Source: Allomeiothermus sp035760705 (lineage in GTDB: Bacteria > Deinococcota > Deinococci > Deinococcales > Thermaceae). From it: DNA of 64,000 bases. Made by a program: the position numbers and the translations under genes. The stretch is taken from the NCBI GenBank assembly GCA_035760705.1, contig DASTSL010000124.1:7415-71414 (forward strand), read 5' to 3'. The notes under the pieces were generated by a model. That model saw only the letters and a program-made list of their open reading frames with translations. It was not told where the DNA came from and did no database searches. Below are positions 22,979 through 31,168 of the stretch, piece after piece (within the stretch, counting starts at the first letter, position 1; each line of letters starts with the position of its first letter).

Positions 22979-24283
22979 TCAATCTGCTGCCACCGAGGTT
23001 TTCGCCCTCAACGCCTGCGCGATATCGGCCTTGAGATCCTCCAGCGTCTCGAGCCCCACACTGAGGCGTACCAGTTCGGGGTTGACCCCGGCCCGAACCT
23101 GTTCTTCGGCGGAGAGCTGGGAGTGGGTGGTGGAGGCCGGGTGGATGGCCAGGGTACGGGTGTCGCCCACGTTGGCGAGGTGGGAGATCAGCTCGAGGCC
23201 GTTGATGAAGCGCTTGGCCGCCTCGTAGCCGCCCTTGAGCCCGAAAGTGAGCACCGCGCCGGGCTTGCCCTTGAAGTATTTGAGCGCCTTGTCGTAGCTG
23301 GGGTGGTCCTCGAGACCGGGGTAGTTGACCCAGGCCACCTCGTCCTGCTCACGCAGCCAGTGGGCCAGCTCGAGCGTGCTCTGCACGGTGCGCTCGGCGC
23401 GGAGGGAGAGGGTCTCGAGGCCCAACAGGAGCAGCCAGGCCTCGAAGGGGCCTAGCGCCTGCCCCTGGTCGCGCAGGCCGTCTACGCGGGCTTTGAGGAT
23501 AAATGCCAGGTTGCCAAAAGCCTTGGTCAGCTCGAGGCCGTGGTAGCCGGGTTGGGGCTGGGTCAGAAGTGGGTAACGCCCGTTGGTCCAGTCGAAGTTC
23601 GCCCCGTCCACGATCAGCCCGGCGATGGCCGCCCCGTGCCCGCCGATCCACTTGGTGCCGGAGTGGACGACCACGTTGGCGCCCCACTCGATAGGCCGGA
23701 AGAGGTAACCGCCCTGCCCGAAGGTGTTGTCCACGAAGAGGGCGATGCCGCGCTCCTGGGCGGCTTGGGCAATGCTCTCGAAGTCGGGAATGTTGAGCGC
23801 CGGGTTCCCCACCGACTCAAGGTACCAAAACCGGGTGTCGGCGTCGGTCTGGGCGATAAAATCCTCGGCGGTCTCGGCCCGGCTGGTAAAGCGGCTTTCG
23901 ATGCCCAAGCGGGGCAGCGTGACCTTGAACTGGTTGATGCTCCCGCCGTAGAGGTTCGGCGTGGAAACGAAGTTATCCCCGGCCTGGGCCACGTTGGTGA
24001 TCGCCAGGAACTGCGCCGCGTGCCCCGAGCTGGTGGCGAGCGCGGCAGCCCCGCCCTCGAGCGCCGCGATGCGCTTCTCGAGTACGTCGGTGGTGGGGTT
24101 CATGATCCGGGTGTAGATGTTGCCGAACTCCTGGAGCCCGAAGAGCCTCGCCGCGTGGTCGGCGTCCTTGAACTGGTAGCTGGTGGTGGCGTAGATGGGC
24201 ACCTGGCGGGCCCCGGTGGTGGGATCGGGCGAGTAACCGGCGTGGAGTTGCAGGGTCTCGAAGCTGAGCTTTTTCTCGGACAT
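22979..24283 (-). CDS. metY: O-acetylhomoserine sulfhydrylase
   Basis: A 434-residue PLP-dependent enzyme of the Cys/Met metabolism family that converts O-acetylhomoserine and sulfide to homocysteine. The PLP lysine lies in HSGTKWIGGHG; other signatures are YTRIMNPTTDVLEKRIAALE, ATSSGHAAQFLAI, and FVDNTFGQGGYLFRP. Length is normal for MetY. It is the first gene of the metY-metX operon. Upstream lie a repeat, a terminator hairpin and a SAM-I riboswitch, so expression should fall when SAM is plentiful. Confidence 0.95.
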   Translation of the reverse strand: MSEKKLSFETLQLHAGYSPDPTTGARQVPIYATTSYQFKDADHAARLFGLQEFGNIYTRIMNPTTDVLEKRIAALEGGAAALATSSGHAAQFLAITNVAQAGDNFVSTPNLYGGSINQFKVTLPRLGIESRFTSRAETAEDFIAQTDADTRFWYLESVGNPALNIPDFESIAQAAQERGIALFVDNTFGQGGYLFRPIEWGANVVVHSGTKWIGGHGAAIAGLIVDGANFDWTNGRYPLLTQPQPGYHGLELTKAFGNLAFILKARVDGLRDQGQALGPFEAWLLLLGLETLSLRAERTVQSTLELAHWLREQDEVAWVNYPGLEDHPSYDKALKYFKGKPGAVLTFGLKGGYEAAKRFINGLELISHLANVGDTRTLAIHPASTTHSQLSAEEQVRAGVNPELVRLSVGLETLEDLKADIAQALRAKTSVAAD

Positions 24284-24336
24284 GTTTGGCTCCTACCGCG
24301 TTGGGAATTTGGGGCGTGGTTTTCGGTGGTGGCGAG

Positions 24337-24396
24337 AGCTGTTAGCGCTTAGCTTTTAGCGGTTAGGGTTTGGCTAATTGCCAATGGCTAACAGCT
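24337..24396. repeat. GGCTAAC-word inverted repeat upstream of metY
   Basis: AGCTGTTAGC (24337-24346) and GCTAACAGCT (24387-24396) are perfect inverted repeats. The interval is full of TTAGCG/GGTTAG words. The same vocabulary recurs in the rpsB-tsf, gcvPA-gcvH and frr-cdsA spacers. Confidence 0.7.
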
Positions 24397-24449
24397 AACG
24401 GCCCTCGTCATCGCCGCGTTCGGTAGGAGTCTTGTCTGTATGACTAGAC

Positions 24450-24517
24450 AAACAAAAACTCCCATCCCGATTCGTTCTCTCTAACTGGCGCGCACGCCAG
24501 CGAATCTGGAAGGGAGT
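24450..24517 (-). terminator. Nested terminator of the SAM riboswitch
   Basis: On the minus strand three helices nest in one hairpin. ACTCCC pairs with GGGAGT (complements of 24512-24517 and 24458-24463), GATTCG with CGAATC (24501-24506 and 24469-24474), and CTGGCG with CGCCAG (24495-24500 and 24485-24490). It is followed by TTTTTGTTTG. GAAGGGA just after the aptamer can pair with TCCCTTC in the 5-prime arm, giving a competing anti-terminator. Confidence 0.85.
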
Positions 24518-24539
24518 CACTGTGCCTAGCTCGTCCCTT

Positions 24540-24678
24540 CTCTCATCTCTCCCGGACGTTTCCCCCGTCCGGGTCGGAATTGGCACCTTGGAAAGCCCGA
24601 TCGGTGATGGGCGAATGGGCTTGCCGGGTTGCCGCGACTTCATCGGGCCGAATCCCTCAGTCGCTCTGGATAAGAGAA
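24540..24678 (-). promoter_or_regulatory. SAM-I (S-box) riboswitch aptamer controlling metYX
   Basis: The minus strand reads CTCTTATCCAGAG, then GGCCCGATGAAG, GGCAACCCGGC, AAGGTGCCAATTCC and GAGAGATGAGAGAA, in the order of the SAM-I consensus. The closing P1 helix forms between TTCTCTTATC and GATGAGAGAA, ten pairs with one G-U. SAM-I riboswitches bind S-adenosylmethionine and turn off methionine genes. The downstream nested terminator and a possible anti-terminator fit transcriptional control. Confidence 0.96.
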
Positions 24679-24718
24679 CGTAGTTCTTTGTTGCCGCGCC
24701 CCGGCGCGGTTAGAGGTG

Positions 24719-24747
24719 AGTCTAGGGGCTAGCAAGGGGGCTGTCAA
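24719..24747 (-). promoter_or_regulatory. Promoter of the metYX riboswitch transcript
   Basis: On the minus strand TTGACA (complement of 24742-24747) and TAGACT (complement of 24719-24724) are 17 bases apart. Transcription would begin near 24712, about 35 bases before the riboswitch P1 helix. Confidence 0.85.
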
Positions 24748-24791
24748 GCTCTCGCGGGCCGGAGGGCGCCCCTTGCAGTATCCTCGAGTTG

Positions 24792-25988
24792 GTGAAAAGC
24801 CTCCTGCGGCTCGCCGGAATGCTGCTGGCGCTGGGGTTGGCCCGAGCCCAGCCGGTCGAGATCCCGTTCTGGCACGTGACCGATCCCCCAGGTGGGGAGC
24901 TGCTCGAGACCCTGGCCCGAGAGTTCAACCAGCAGCAGACCGCTTACCGCATCCTGCCCCGCTACGTGGGCCAATACCGCGAGGGCGGGCTCAAGCTGCT
25001 GGCCGCGCTGTATTCGGGGTCCACCCCCGCCCTCTTCCAGGCCGAGCTTTCCTTTTTAGGGCGCTTGCAGTCGGAAGGATTGGCCCTGCCGCTGGACGAG
25101 TACTTGGGCACGCTCCCGCCGGATTTTTACCCGGGGCTGCTCGAGGCGGGCCGGGTCAAGGGCAAGACCATTGGCCTGCCCTTTAACCTCACCCAGCCGG
25201 TGCTCTTCTACAATGCCGATCAGTTCGCGGCCAAGGGCTTAGCACCCCCCCGCACCTGGGCCGAGTTCGAGGAGAACGCCGCCCGGCTCACCACCCGGGC
25301 GGCCAAGGGCTTCCTGGCTTCCGCCGATGCTTGGAGCTTCAGCGCGGTGCTCTCGAGCCGGGGCGGGAGCCTAGTCGACGCCAAAGGGCATCCTACCTTC
25401 ACCGACCCCAAGGTGGTGGAGAGCCTCGAGATGCTATACCGGATGGTCCGGCGAGGCAGCGCCCAAAGCCGGGGCGTGGCCGAGTTCACCTTCGCCGTCA
25501 CCGACTTCTTGCGCACCAAGGCCTCGATGGTCATCGGCCCACTGCAACTTTTACCCATCGTGGAAAAGCGCACCCCGGTTCCGTTCCGCCTGGGCATCGC
25601 ACCGCTGCCGCTGGAACCGGGGGGTCGGGTGCCACTGGCCGGGGGAACGCTGGCGGTGTTGCGCGGGGCCACCCCGCAGCAGGCCCAGGGGGCAGTGGCT
25701 TTCTGGAAATTCCTGACCCAGCCACAGAACCTGGCCCGCTGGGTGCAGACCACCTACGATCTCCCGCTACGCCGCTCGGCTTTAGGCCTGCTGGAGAGCT
25801 TCTACCGCGAGGACCCGCGCCGTCAGCTAGACCCCGGCAAAGCCAGCCTGTCCGGTCCCTGGATCCAGGACCCCGGCTTCGCCTATTGGTATGACTACCT
25901 TGAGGAGGCCCTGGAAAAGAGCCTCAAAGGCGGGGTACCCCCCCGCAAAGCCCTCGAGGAGGCCCAGCGCAAGGCCCTGAGCCGATAG
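24792..25988 (+). CDS. Extracellular solute-binding protein, family 1 (sugar ABC type)
   Basis: A 398-residue substrate-binding protein of the UgpB/MalE type. Signal peptide VKSLLRLAGMLLALGLARA precedes EIPFWHVTDPPGGELLETLA, the first lobe typical of glycerol-phosphate or sugar binders, with later GLPFNLTQPVLFYNADQF and FGVT-like hinge segments. The ligand is probably a sugar or sugar phosphate. No permease or ATPase genes are adjacent, so it is an orphan that must use components encoded elsewhere. GTG 24792 is chosen because TATCCT at 24779-24784 stands 7 bases upstream, consistent with a leaderless transcript; TTG 24789 is an alternative. Confidence 0.88.
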   Translation: MKSLLRLAGMLLALGLARAQPVEIPFWHVTDPPGGELLETLAREFNQQQTAYRILPRYVGQYREGGLKLLAALYSGSTPALFQAELSFLGRLQSEGLALPLDEYLGTLPPDFYPGLLEAGRVKGKTIGLPFNLTQPVLFYNADQFAAKGLAPPRTWAEFEENAARLTTRAAKGFLASADAWSFSAVLSSRGGSLVDAKGHPTFTDPKVVESLEMLYRMVRRGSAQSRGVAEFTFAVTDFLRTKASMVIGPLQLLPIVEKRTPVPFRLGIAPLPLEPGGRVPLAGGTLAVLRGATPQQAQGAVAFWKFLTQPQNLARWVQTTYDLPLRRSALGLLESFYREDPRRQLDPGKASLSGPWIQDPGFAYWYDYLEEALEKSLKGGVPPRKALEEAQRKALSR

Positions 25989-26195
25989 GCCGCTGAGCTT
26001 GCGAGTTTGGGGCTGTGCAGCACCGAGTCAGAATCGCCCTCCGAGCGCGGGACGGGGTCATCGGAGTGGTTTGCTATCCTCTACTCCCTCGACCTAAACC
26101 GTCCTAATCCCTTCCGCCCATCTTTAGAAAATCCCTACCCAGGCTGGTGCAAAAAACCTCGAGCTCCAGGCGAATTTTCCCATACTTAAGATATC

Positions 26196-29150
26196 GTGAA
26201 GCTAGCAGCGATGATCCCCGCGATTTGCTTCCTGGGCGTACCCCGCCTGGTTCAAAACGAAACGGTCAGCGAGCTTCCCCGCGAGCGGCCCCTGTGGCTG
26301 TTGGCCTACCTCAGCGCCCAGGAGGACTGGGTGAGCCGCAGCGAACTCACCGAGCTGTTCTGGCCCGGGCTCGAGGAGGCCGCCGCCCGCAACAACCTGC
26401 GCCAACTCCTGTACCGCGTCCGCAAGCTCGAGTGGGCAACGGAGCTAGAGGCCGAGGCCGAGGGGGTGCGCTGGCGGACCGAGACCGACCTGCGTCGGTT
26501 TCGCCAGGCCCTGAGGGAAAGCGATTGGGCCGAGGCGGTGAAGCTTTACCGGGGAGACTTCCTCGAGGGCGTTCGCATCTACGACCTGCCGGATCTGGAA
26601 AACTGGCTCGAGGCCGAGCGCGAGGACTTGCAGGCGGCTTGGCGCGAGGCGGTGCTGCATTACGCTGCCCTCCTCGAGCACGAAGACGACTTCCCCAAGG
26701 CCCTGCCGCTCCTGGAGCGAGTCCTGCAGAGCGATCCTTATGGCGAGGCGGCCTTGCAGGCATACCTCCGGCTCAGTGCCCAAAGCGGAGCCGGCGAACG
26801 GGCGCTCAAAGTCTACGAGGAGTTCCGCCTGCGGCTGCGGCGGGAGATGGGGCTCGAGCCCGATCCCGCCACCCAGTCCCTGGCCGCCGCACTGTTGGCC
26901 ACGCCAGCCCCAGCCATCACCGCGTCGCCCTCGAGATCCCATCACAACCTCCCGGCCCGGCTCACCGCCTTTATGGGCCGCGAGGAGGAACTGGGCCAGA
27001 TCGCCCGGCAGCTCGAAGACCCCGCCTGTCGCCTGCTGACCCTCACCGGGCCTGGCGGTATCGGCAAGACCCGGCTGGCCCTCCAGGCCGCCGAGATGTC
27101 TTTTCGCGGCGATAGCCGGGTGGCGTCTTTTCGCGGCGAAGGCCGGGTGGCCCAGCTGCGGAGCTTCGCCGACGGGGTGTTTTTCGTCCCGCTGGCCCCG
27201 GTGGACCAAGCCTCGAGCATCCCCGCCGCCATCGCCCGGACCCTGGGGCTCTCGCTCAGCGGGCGGGAGGAACCCCGTACTCAGCTTCTCCATCACCTCC
27301 GCGACCAGGAGATGCTGCTGGTGCTGGACAACTTCGAGCACCTGATGGAGGGGGTGGGCTATGTCGGGGACATCTTGCAAGAAGCCCCAAGGGTCAAAGT
27401 GCTGGCCACCTCGCGGGAGCGGCTGGGTCTCCAGGCCGAATGGGTGCTGCCCCTGGAGGGCCTTCCCGGCCCGGAGAAACCGGGGCTCGAGGCGGCCCGG
27501 GCCTCGAGCGCGGTCAAGCTCTTCGTGGAGCGGGCCAGCCGGGTACAGCCGGGGTTCGCCCTGACCCCAGAGGTGGCCCCGGCGGTGGTGCGGGTGACCC
27601 AACTCACCCAGGGCTGGCCGCTGGGCCTCGAGCTGGCCGCGGCCTGGGTGCAGGCCTTCGACCCCCAGACCATCGCCCAGGAGATCGCGCAGAACCTGGA
27701 TTTCTTGGAAGCCCCCGAGCGCGACCGCCCCGAGCGGCACCACTCCATGCGGGCGGTGTTCGACCACTCCTGGCGGCTCCTCACGGCGGAGGAGCAGGCC
27801 GCCTTGCGGCGCTTGGCGGTGTTCCGCGGCGGCTTCGAGCGGGCGGCGGCGGGCCAGGTGGCCCAGGCTTCGCCCCGGGTTTTGCTGGCGCTAATCCACA
27901 AGTCGCTGGTCCGACGCAACCCTAGCGGGCGCTTCGAGCTGCTCGAGGTGATCCGGCAGTACGCGCTGGAGAAGCTCGAGGCCGAGCGGGCCGAGTCCGA
28001 GGCAGCCCACGCCCGCCACACGGCCTTTTACCAGGACCTGGCCCAGACCGCCGAACCCCATCTCCACGGCCCCGAGCAGGCCCGCTGGCTCGAGCGCCTG
28101 GCCACCGAGCATGACAACCTGCGCTCGGCGCTAGCCTGGGCGCTGGGGCGGCAGGAGGCCGAAAACGCCCTGCGGCTGGCCACCGCGCTGCACTGGTTCT
28201 GGTACGTGCGCGGCTACTCGCTGGAGGGCCGGGACTGGCTCGAGCGGGCCCTCTCCTTGGCGGACGAGCGGATAGCCCCCGAGCTGCGGGCCAAGGCCCT
28301 GGACGCCCTGGCTGAGAAGCACAAAGACCTGGGGAACTATACCCAGGCCCTGCGCTACCAGGAGGAGGCCCTGGCGCTGTGGCAAGCGCTCGGTGAGCGG
28401 TCGCGGGTGGCCGGCGCCTGGCACACCCTGGGGCTCATCGCCCGCGACCAGGGCAACTACGAACAAGCCCTAGCCCATTTCGAACAGAGCCTAGCCCTCA
28501 AGCGCGAGCTGGGGGACGCCCTTGGGATGGGCGCAACCCTGAACGACATCGGGGTATTGCACAGCTACGCGGGCCGGACTTCGGAGGCCGTGCCTTATTT
28601 CGAGCAGAGCCTGGCCCTGAAGCGTCAGGTCGGGGATCAACTGGGGGTGGCCTACGCCCTGGGGAACCTCTCCAACGTCTTCGCGGCCCTGGGTCAAAAG
28701 GAGAAAGCGCAACGGCTGTTGGAGGAGAGCCTGGCCCTCAAACGTGAGCTTGGAGACCAGCAAGGCATCGCGGTATCGCTTTATAACCTGGCCCTGGCGG
28801 CGCTCGAGGACGGCGAGTTCGCCCAGGCCGAGCCCTGCATGCGCGAGGGGTTTCAGATCTTTCACACCTTGGGCCGCCGCTGGCACCTGGCCTTCATGCT
28901 GACCCTCTTCATCGATTACACCCTGCGGCTCGAGCGGTACCAGCGTACCGCCCGGCTGATCGGGGCCCTCTATGGGCTCTCCGCGGCGCTGGGCCTGGAG
29001 GAGCCGCCCGGCAACCCCAGCCTGCTGGCCAATCAGATCGAAAAGGCCCACCAAGCCTTGGGGGACGAGGCCTACGCGCAAGCCCTTGCCGAAGGTCAAG
29101 CCATGAGCCTCGAGCAGATCGTGGCCTACGCGCTGGGGGATACACCCTAG
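26196..29150 (+). CDS. AfsR/SARP-like transcriptional regulator with BTAD, NTPase and TPR domains
   Basis: A 984-residue regulator. Residues 1-90 form a winged-helix-like DNA-binding region (LLAYLSAQEDWVSRSELTEL, FWPG, NNLRQLLYRVRK). Residues 95-240 are a bacterial activator domain (DDFPKALPLLERVLQSDPYG). An NB-ARC-like NTPase follows with Walker A GPGGIGKTR near residue 285, Walker B LLVLDNFEHL, and TSRERLGL. The C-terminal half is TPR-rich (GNYEQALAHFEQSLALKREL repeated). Residues 301-318 are a tandem nine-residue repeat from an inserted element right after Walker A. Such proteins sense a ligand through the TPR/NTPase parts; the target is unknown. GTG 26196 may be leaderless. Confidence 0.9.
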   Translation: MKLAAMIPAICFLGVPRLVQNETVSELPRERPLWLLAYLSAQEDWVSRSELTELFWPGLEEAAARNNLRQLLYRVRKLEWATELEAEAEGVRWRTETDLRRFRQALRESDWAEAVKLYRGDFLEGVRIYDLPDLENWLEAEREDLQAAWREAVLHYAALLEHEDDFPKALPLLERVLQSDPYGEAALQAYLRLSAQSGAGERALKVYEEFRLRLRREMGLEPDPATQSLAAALLATPAPAITASPSRSHHNLPARLTAFMGREEELGQIARQLEDPACRLLTLTGPGGIGKTRLALQAAEMSFRGDSRVASFRGEGRVAQLRSFADGVFFVPLAPVDQASSIPAAIARTLGLSLSGREEPRTQLLHHLRDQEMLLVLDNFEHLMEGVGYVGDILQEAPRVKVLATSRERLGLQAEWVLPLEGLPGPEKPGLEAARASSAVKLFVERASRVQPGFALTPEVAPAVVRVTQLTQGWPLGLELAAAWVQAFDPQTIAQEIAQNLDFLEAPERDRPERHHSMRAVFDHSWRLLTAEEQAALRRLAVFRGGFERAAAGQVAQASPRVLLALIHKSLVRRNPSGRFELLEVIRQYALEKLEAERAESEAAHARHTAFYQDLAQTAEPHLHGPEQARWLERLATEHDNLRSALAWALGRQEAENALRLATALHWFWYVRGYSLEGRDWLERALSLADERIAPELRAKALDALAEKHKDLGNYTQALRYQEEALALWQALGERSRVAGAWHTLGLIARDQGNYEQALAHFEQSLALKRELGDALGMGATLNDIGVLHSYAGRTSEAVPYFEQSLALKRQVGDQLGVAYALGNLSNVFAALGQKEKAQRLLEESLALKRELGDQQGIAVSLYNLALAALEDGEFAQAEPCMREGFQIFHTLGRRWHLAFMLTLFIDYTLRLERYQRTARLIGALYGLSAALGLEEPPGNPSLLANQIEKAHQALGDEAYAQALAEGQAMSLEQIVAYALGDTP
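27098..27151 (+). repeat. Tandem pair of 27-base units with TTTCGC-G-GCGA core, in frame
   Basis: Two adjacent 27-base copies (27098-27124, 27125-27151), each beginning GTCTTTTCGCGGCGA and ending GCCGGGTGGC, differ at two positions. They keep the reading frame and add SFRGDSRVA SFRGEGRVA to the regulator. The unit matches the pair at 44889-44940 over TTTCGCRGCGA..G and GGGTGG. Confidence 0.85.
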
Positions 29151-29278
29151 TACGGCCTCGAGCTCAGGGGCTCTGCGGTACGCGAAGGAATCCCCACTGG
29201 GGCCGGCAAGAGGCCAGCGCATCTGGGGCTCCGGATCACTTATACTTAACGCTTCTCTGGTCAGCCTCAAGACTATGG
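29151..29278. other. Spacer with a -10 like TATACT
   Basis: No gene. TATACT at 29241-29246 is a good -10 hexamer lying about 33 bases upstream of a possible small ORF at 29279. No strong -35 is evident. Confidence 0.35.
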
Positions 29279-29407
29279 GTGAAGGGGAATACGAAACACT
29301 GTTCTGGGCGGAATTTCCGCTGGATTGTCGTCGTGCTGGCGTTGCTCTTGACGCAAAGCTTGCAGCAAAAAGTGGTCTATGTTCCGTGCAGCCTGACGCA
29401 AAACTGA
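29279..29407 (+). CDS. Possible 42-residue small membrane or secreted protein
   Basis: GTG 29279 opens a 42-codon frame with a basic N-terminal part (KGNTKHCSGRNFR) and one strongly hydrophobic stretch (WIVVVLALLLTQSL), ending VVYVPCSLTQN. This is a signal-peptide or single-helix pattern. A TATACT hexamer lies about 33 bases upstream. Base composition is more AT-rich than its neighbours. There is no clear ribosome site, and it could be the broken start of a decayed gene. Confidence 0.35.
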   Translation: MKGNTKHCSGRNFRWIVVVLALLLTQSLQQKVVYVPCSLTQN

Positions 29408-29508
29408 GGCCGCAGTTCATCTGCTGCCAGGGCGAAAACTACAGCATTAGCCCGAAGTATAGGCCACAAGGGCCGCCCCGACGAAGGTTTTACCGATAAA
29501 ATGCCGGG

Positions 29509-30453
29509 GTGCAGGTGCTTCTCTCCACCGTCATCCCGGTCGGTTTGATCGTGCTCATCGGCTTTTATATCGGCAAACGCTTCGACCTTGACCTGCAATC
29601 GCTCTCAAGGCTCAGCATCTACGTCCTGGTGCCGGCCCTCATCTTCGACGCGATGTACCGGGCCCAGCTCAGCGGGAGCAGCGTGCTCGGGCTGAGCCTG
29701 GCGTTCTTCATCGCCTACGGGGTCTTGTACCTGCTCACCCTGGGCATCTCTCGAGTGTTGCGTTTGAGCCGTGACCTCGAGAAGAGCCTGGTCACCATGG
29801 CGACCTTCCCCAACTCGGGCAACATGGGCCTGCCGATGGCCCAGTTCGCCTTCGGGGCTGCCGGGTACGAGCGGGCGGTGGTGGTGTTCGTGGCCTCGAG
29901 CGTGCTGATGTTCGGCCTCGGTCCGGCCTTTCTCAAGGGCGGGGGGCTGTTGCGAAGCCTGGTCTTCACCCTGCGGCTGCCGCTTTTCTGGGCTCTGGCG
30001 GCGGGGCTGGGGTTGCGGGTGCTCGAGGCCCTCTTCCCCCCGCTGGGCGAGTTCATCCGGGGAACCAAGCTCGACCAGGGGGTTCACCTCTTGGGACAAG
30101 CCTGCATCCCAGTGCTGCTGCTCTCGCTGGGGATGCAGATCGCCCGGAGCCCGCTGCCCTGGGCCGGCCCGCTGGGAACGGCTCGAGTGCTGGCTTTCGA
30201 GCTTCTGGGCAGCTTTCTCAGGCTGATCGCGGCTCCTGCGTTGACCTACGGGGTGGGGCTTTTGCTCCGGCTCTCCCCGCTGGACCTCCAGGTGCTGGCC
30301 TTGCAGAGCGCGATGTCGGTGGCGGTCAACGCCTTCATGATGGTGCGCGAGTTCGGCGGGGACGCCGAGAAGACCGCCGGGGGGGTGGTGCTTTCCACGG
30401 TGCTGGCCTTCGTGACGATCCCGCTGGTGTTGTGGGCGGTGGGGGTGCGCTGA
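29509..30453 (+). CDS. AEC (auxin efflux carrier) family transporter
   Basis: A 314-residue membrane protein with about ten predicted helices. The AEC pattern is clear: VGLIVLIGFYIGKRF at the start, LVTMATFPNSGNMGLPMAQFAFG in the first half, and LLLSLGMQIA plus SAMSVAVNAFMMVREFGGD in the second. Members export or import small organic acids; the substrate is unknown. GTG 29509 begins 6 bases after TAAAAT (29497-29502), so the message is probably leaderless. It is not obviously linked to the small ORF upstream. Confidence 0.9.
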   Translation: MQVLLSTVIPVGLIVLIGFYIGKRFDLDLQSLSRLSIYVLVPALIFDAMYRAQLSGSSVLGLSLAFFIAYGVLYLLTLGISRVLRLSRDLEKSLVTMATFPNSGNMGLPMAQFAFGAAGYERAVVVFVASSVLMFGLGPAFLKGGGLLRSLVFTLRLPLFWALAAGLGLRVLEALFPPLGEFIRGTKLDQGVHLLGQACIPVLLLSLGMQIARSPLPWAGPLGTARVLAFELLGSFLRLIAAPALTYGVGLLLRLSPLDLQVLALQSAMSVAVNAFMMVREFGGDAEKTAGGVVLSTVLAFVTIPLVLWAVGVR

Positions 30454-30457
30454 GGGC

Positions 30458-30718
30458 TTAGCGGCTGTGGGGGTAGGGCTCGAGCGGGGGTCGGGAATCC
30501 ACGAAGATGTCCACCCAGACCTTGGGGCCGCCGTTGCTGACCACTCCGCGCATACACCCGCTGATGATCCCGCCCGCGACCTCGAACTCCAGGTTCTTGG
30601 CCGAACGCCACTCGGCGATGTGGGCGCGGAAATCGCTGCGGGAAATCTCGACCGTGACCTTATAGCCGTGTTGTAAGGGGCTACGCGTGCTGACCTCGAA
30701 GGCTTTGATGATATCCAT
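30458..30718 (-). CDS. Small hypothetical protein
   Basis: An 86-residue protein beginning MDIIKAFEVSTRSPLQHGYK, with mixed alpha/beta composition and no signal or membrane segment. I do not recognise the family. TACAGT (complement of 30724-30729) lies 5 bases before the ATG, a leaderless arrangement like several other genes in the window, which supports that it is expressed. It is convergent with the AEC transporter, only 4 bases from that stop. Confidence 0.6.
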   Translation of the reverse strand: MDIIKAFEVSTRSPLQHGYKVTVEISRSDFRAHIAEWRSAKNLEFEVAGGIISGCMRGVVSNGGPKVWVDIFVDSRPPLEPYPHSR

Positions 30719-30767
30719 ACACCACTGTACGCTGGATCTCGAGGCGAGATTGTGCCGGGTTGAGGCA

Positions 30768-30905
30768 CTAGGTCTGAATCCCCGTCGGGGAGGTAATAGT
30801 TACTGCCTCCGGCCTGAACCCAAGCCGTATCATGCTGAGCGCTAGCGACTCAGGCCAAAGGGCTAACCACCCAGCTATCGCCGCCAAAATACGCCGTTTT
30901 TCCAT
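30768..30905 (-). CDS. Possible 45-residue ORF
   Basis: MEKRRILAAIAGWLALWPES starts at 30905 after AAAGGAGGGG, a Shine-Dalgarno-like run about 10 bases upstream. It has one hydrophobic stretch. Coding potential is weak and no family is recognised. The rest of the gap up to 31168 contains a tandem GGTAGGTTTCGTCGGC word near 31070-31095 and nothing else I can identify. Confidence 0.25.
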   Translation of the reverse strand: MEKRRILAAIAGWLALWPESLALSMIRLGFRPEAVTITSPTGIQT

Positions 30906-31168
30906 CCCGCACGCCCCTCCTTTGGTCGCGACTCGGCAAAGACCCATCCGTGTACGGGCATGAGTCAGTGGTGTCCATCTACAGGAGAGAGCCTGAAACA
31001 CAACCATGGCTACCGGCTGCCGCAAACGCGATGAGCCACTTCGCTCGGGATGACAACGATGCGGTAGGTTTCGTCGGCGGTAGGTTTCGTCGGTAGATTA
31101 CACACGCCGTGAACGCCGTCTCCAAAAACCGGCATAGGAAAACCTCGAGCTAACCTAGCCTCACCCCA

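Noticed and set aside
24395..24643. An 82-codon minus-strand ORF upstream of metY
   Set aside because: It lies entirely within the SAM-I riboswitch and its terminator, which explain the sequence better.
30960..31160. Coding sequence in the AT-poor gap after the small hypothetical gene
   Set aside because: No frame with sensible composition or a ribosome site; only a short tandem GGTAGGTTTCGTCGGC word is seen.
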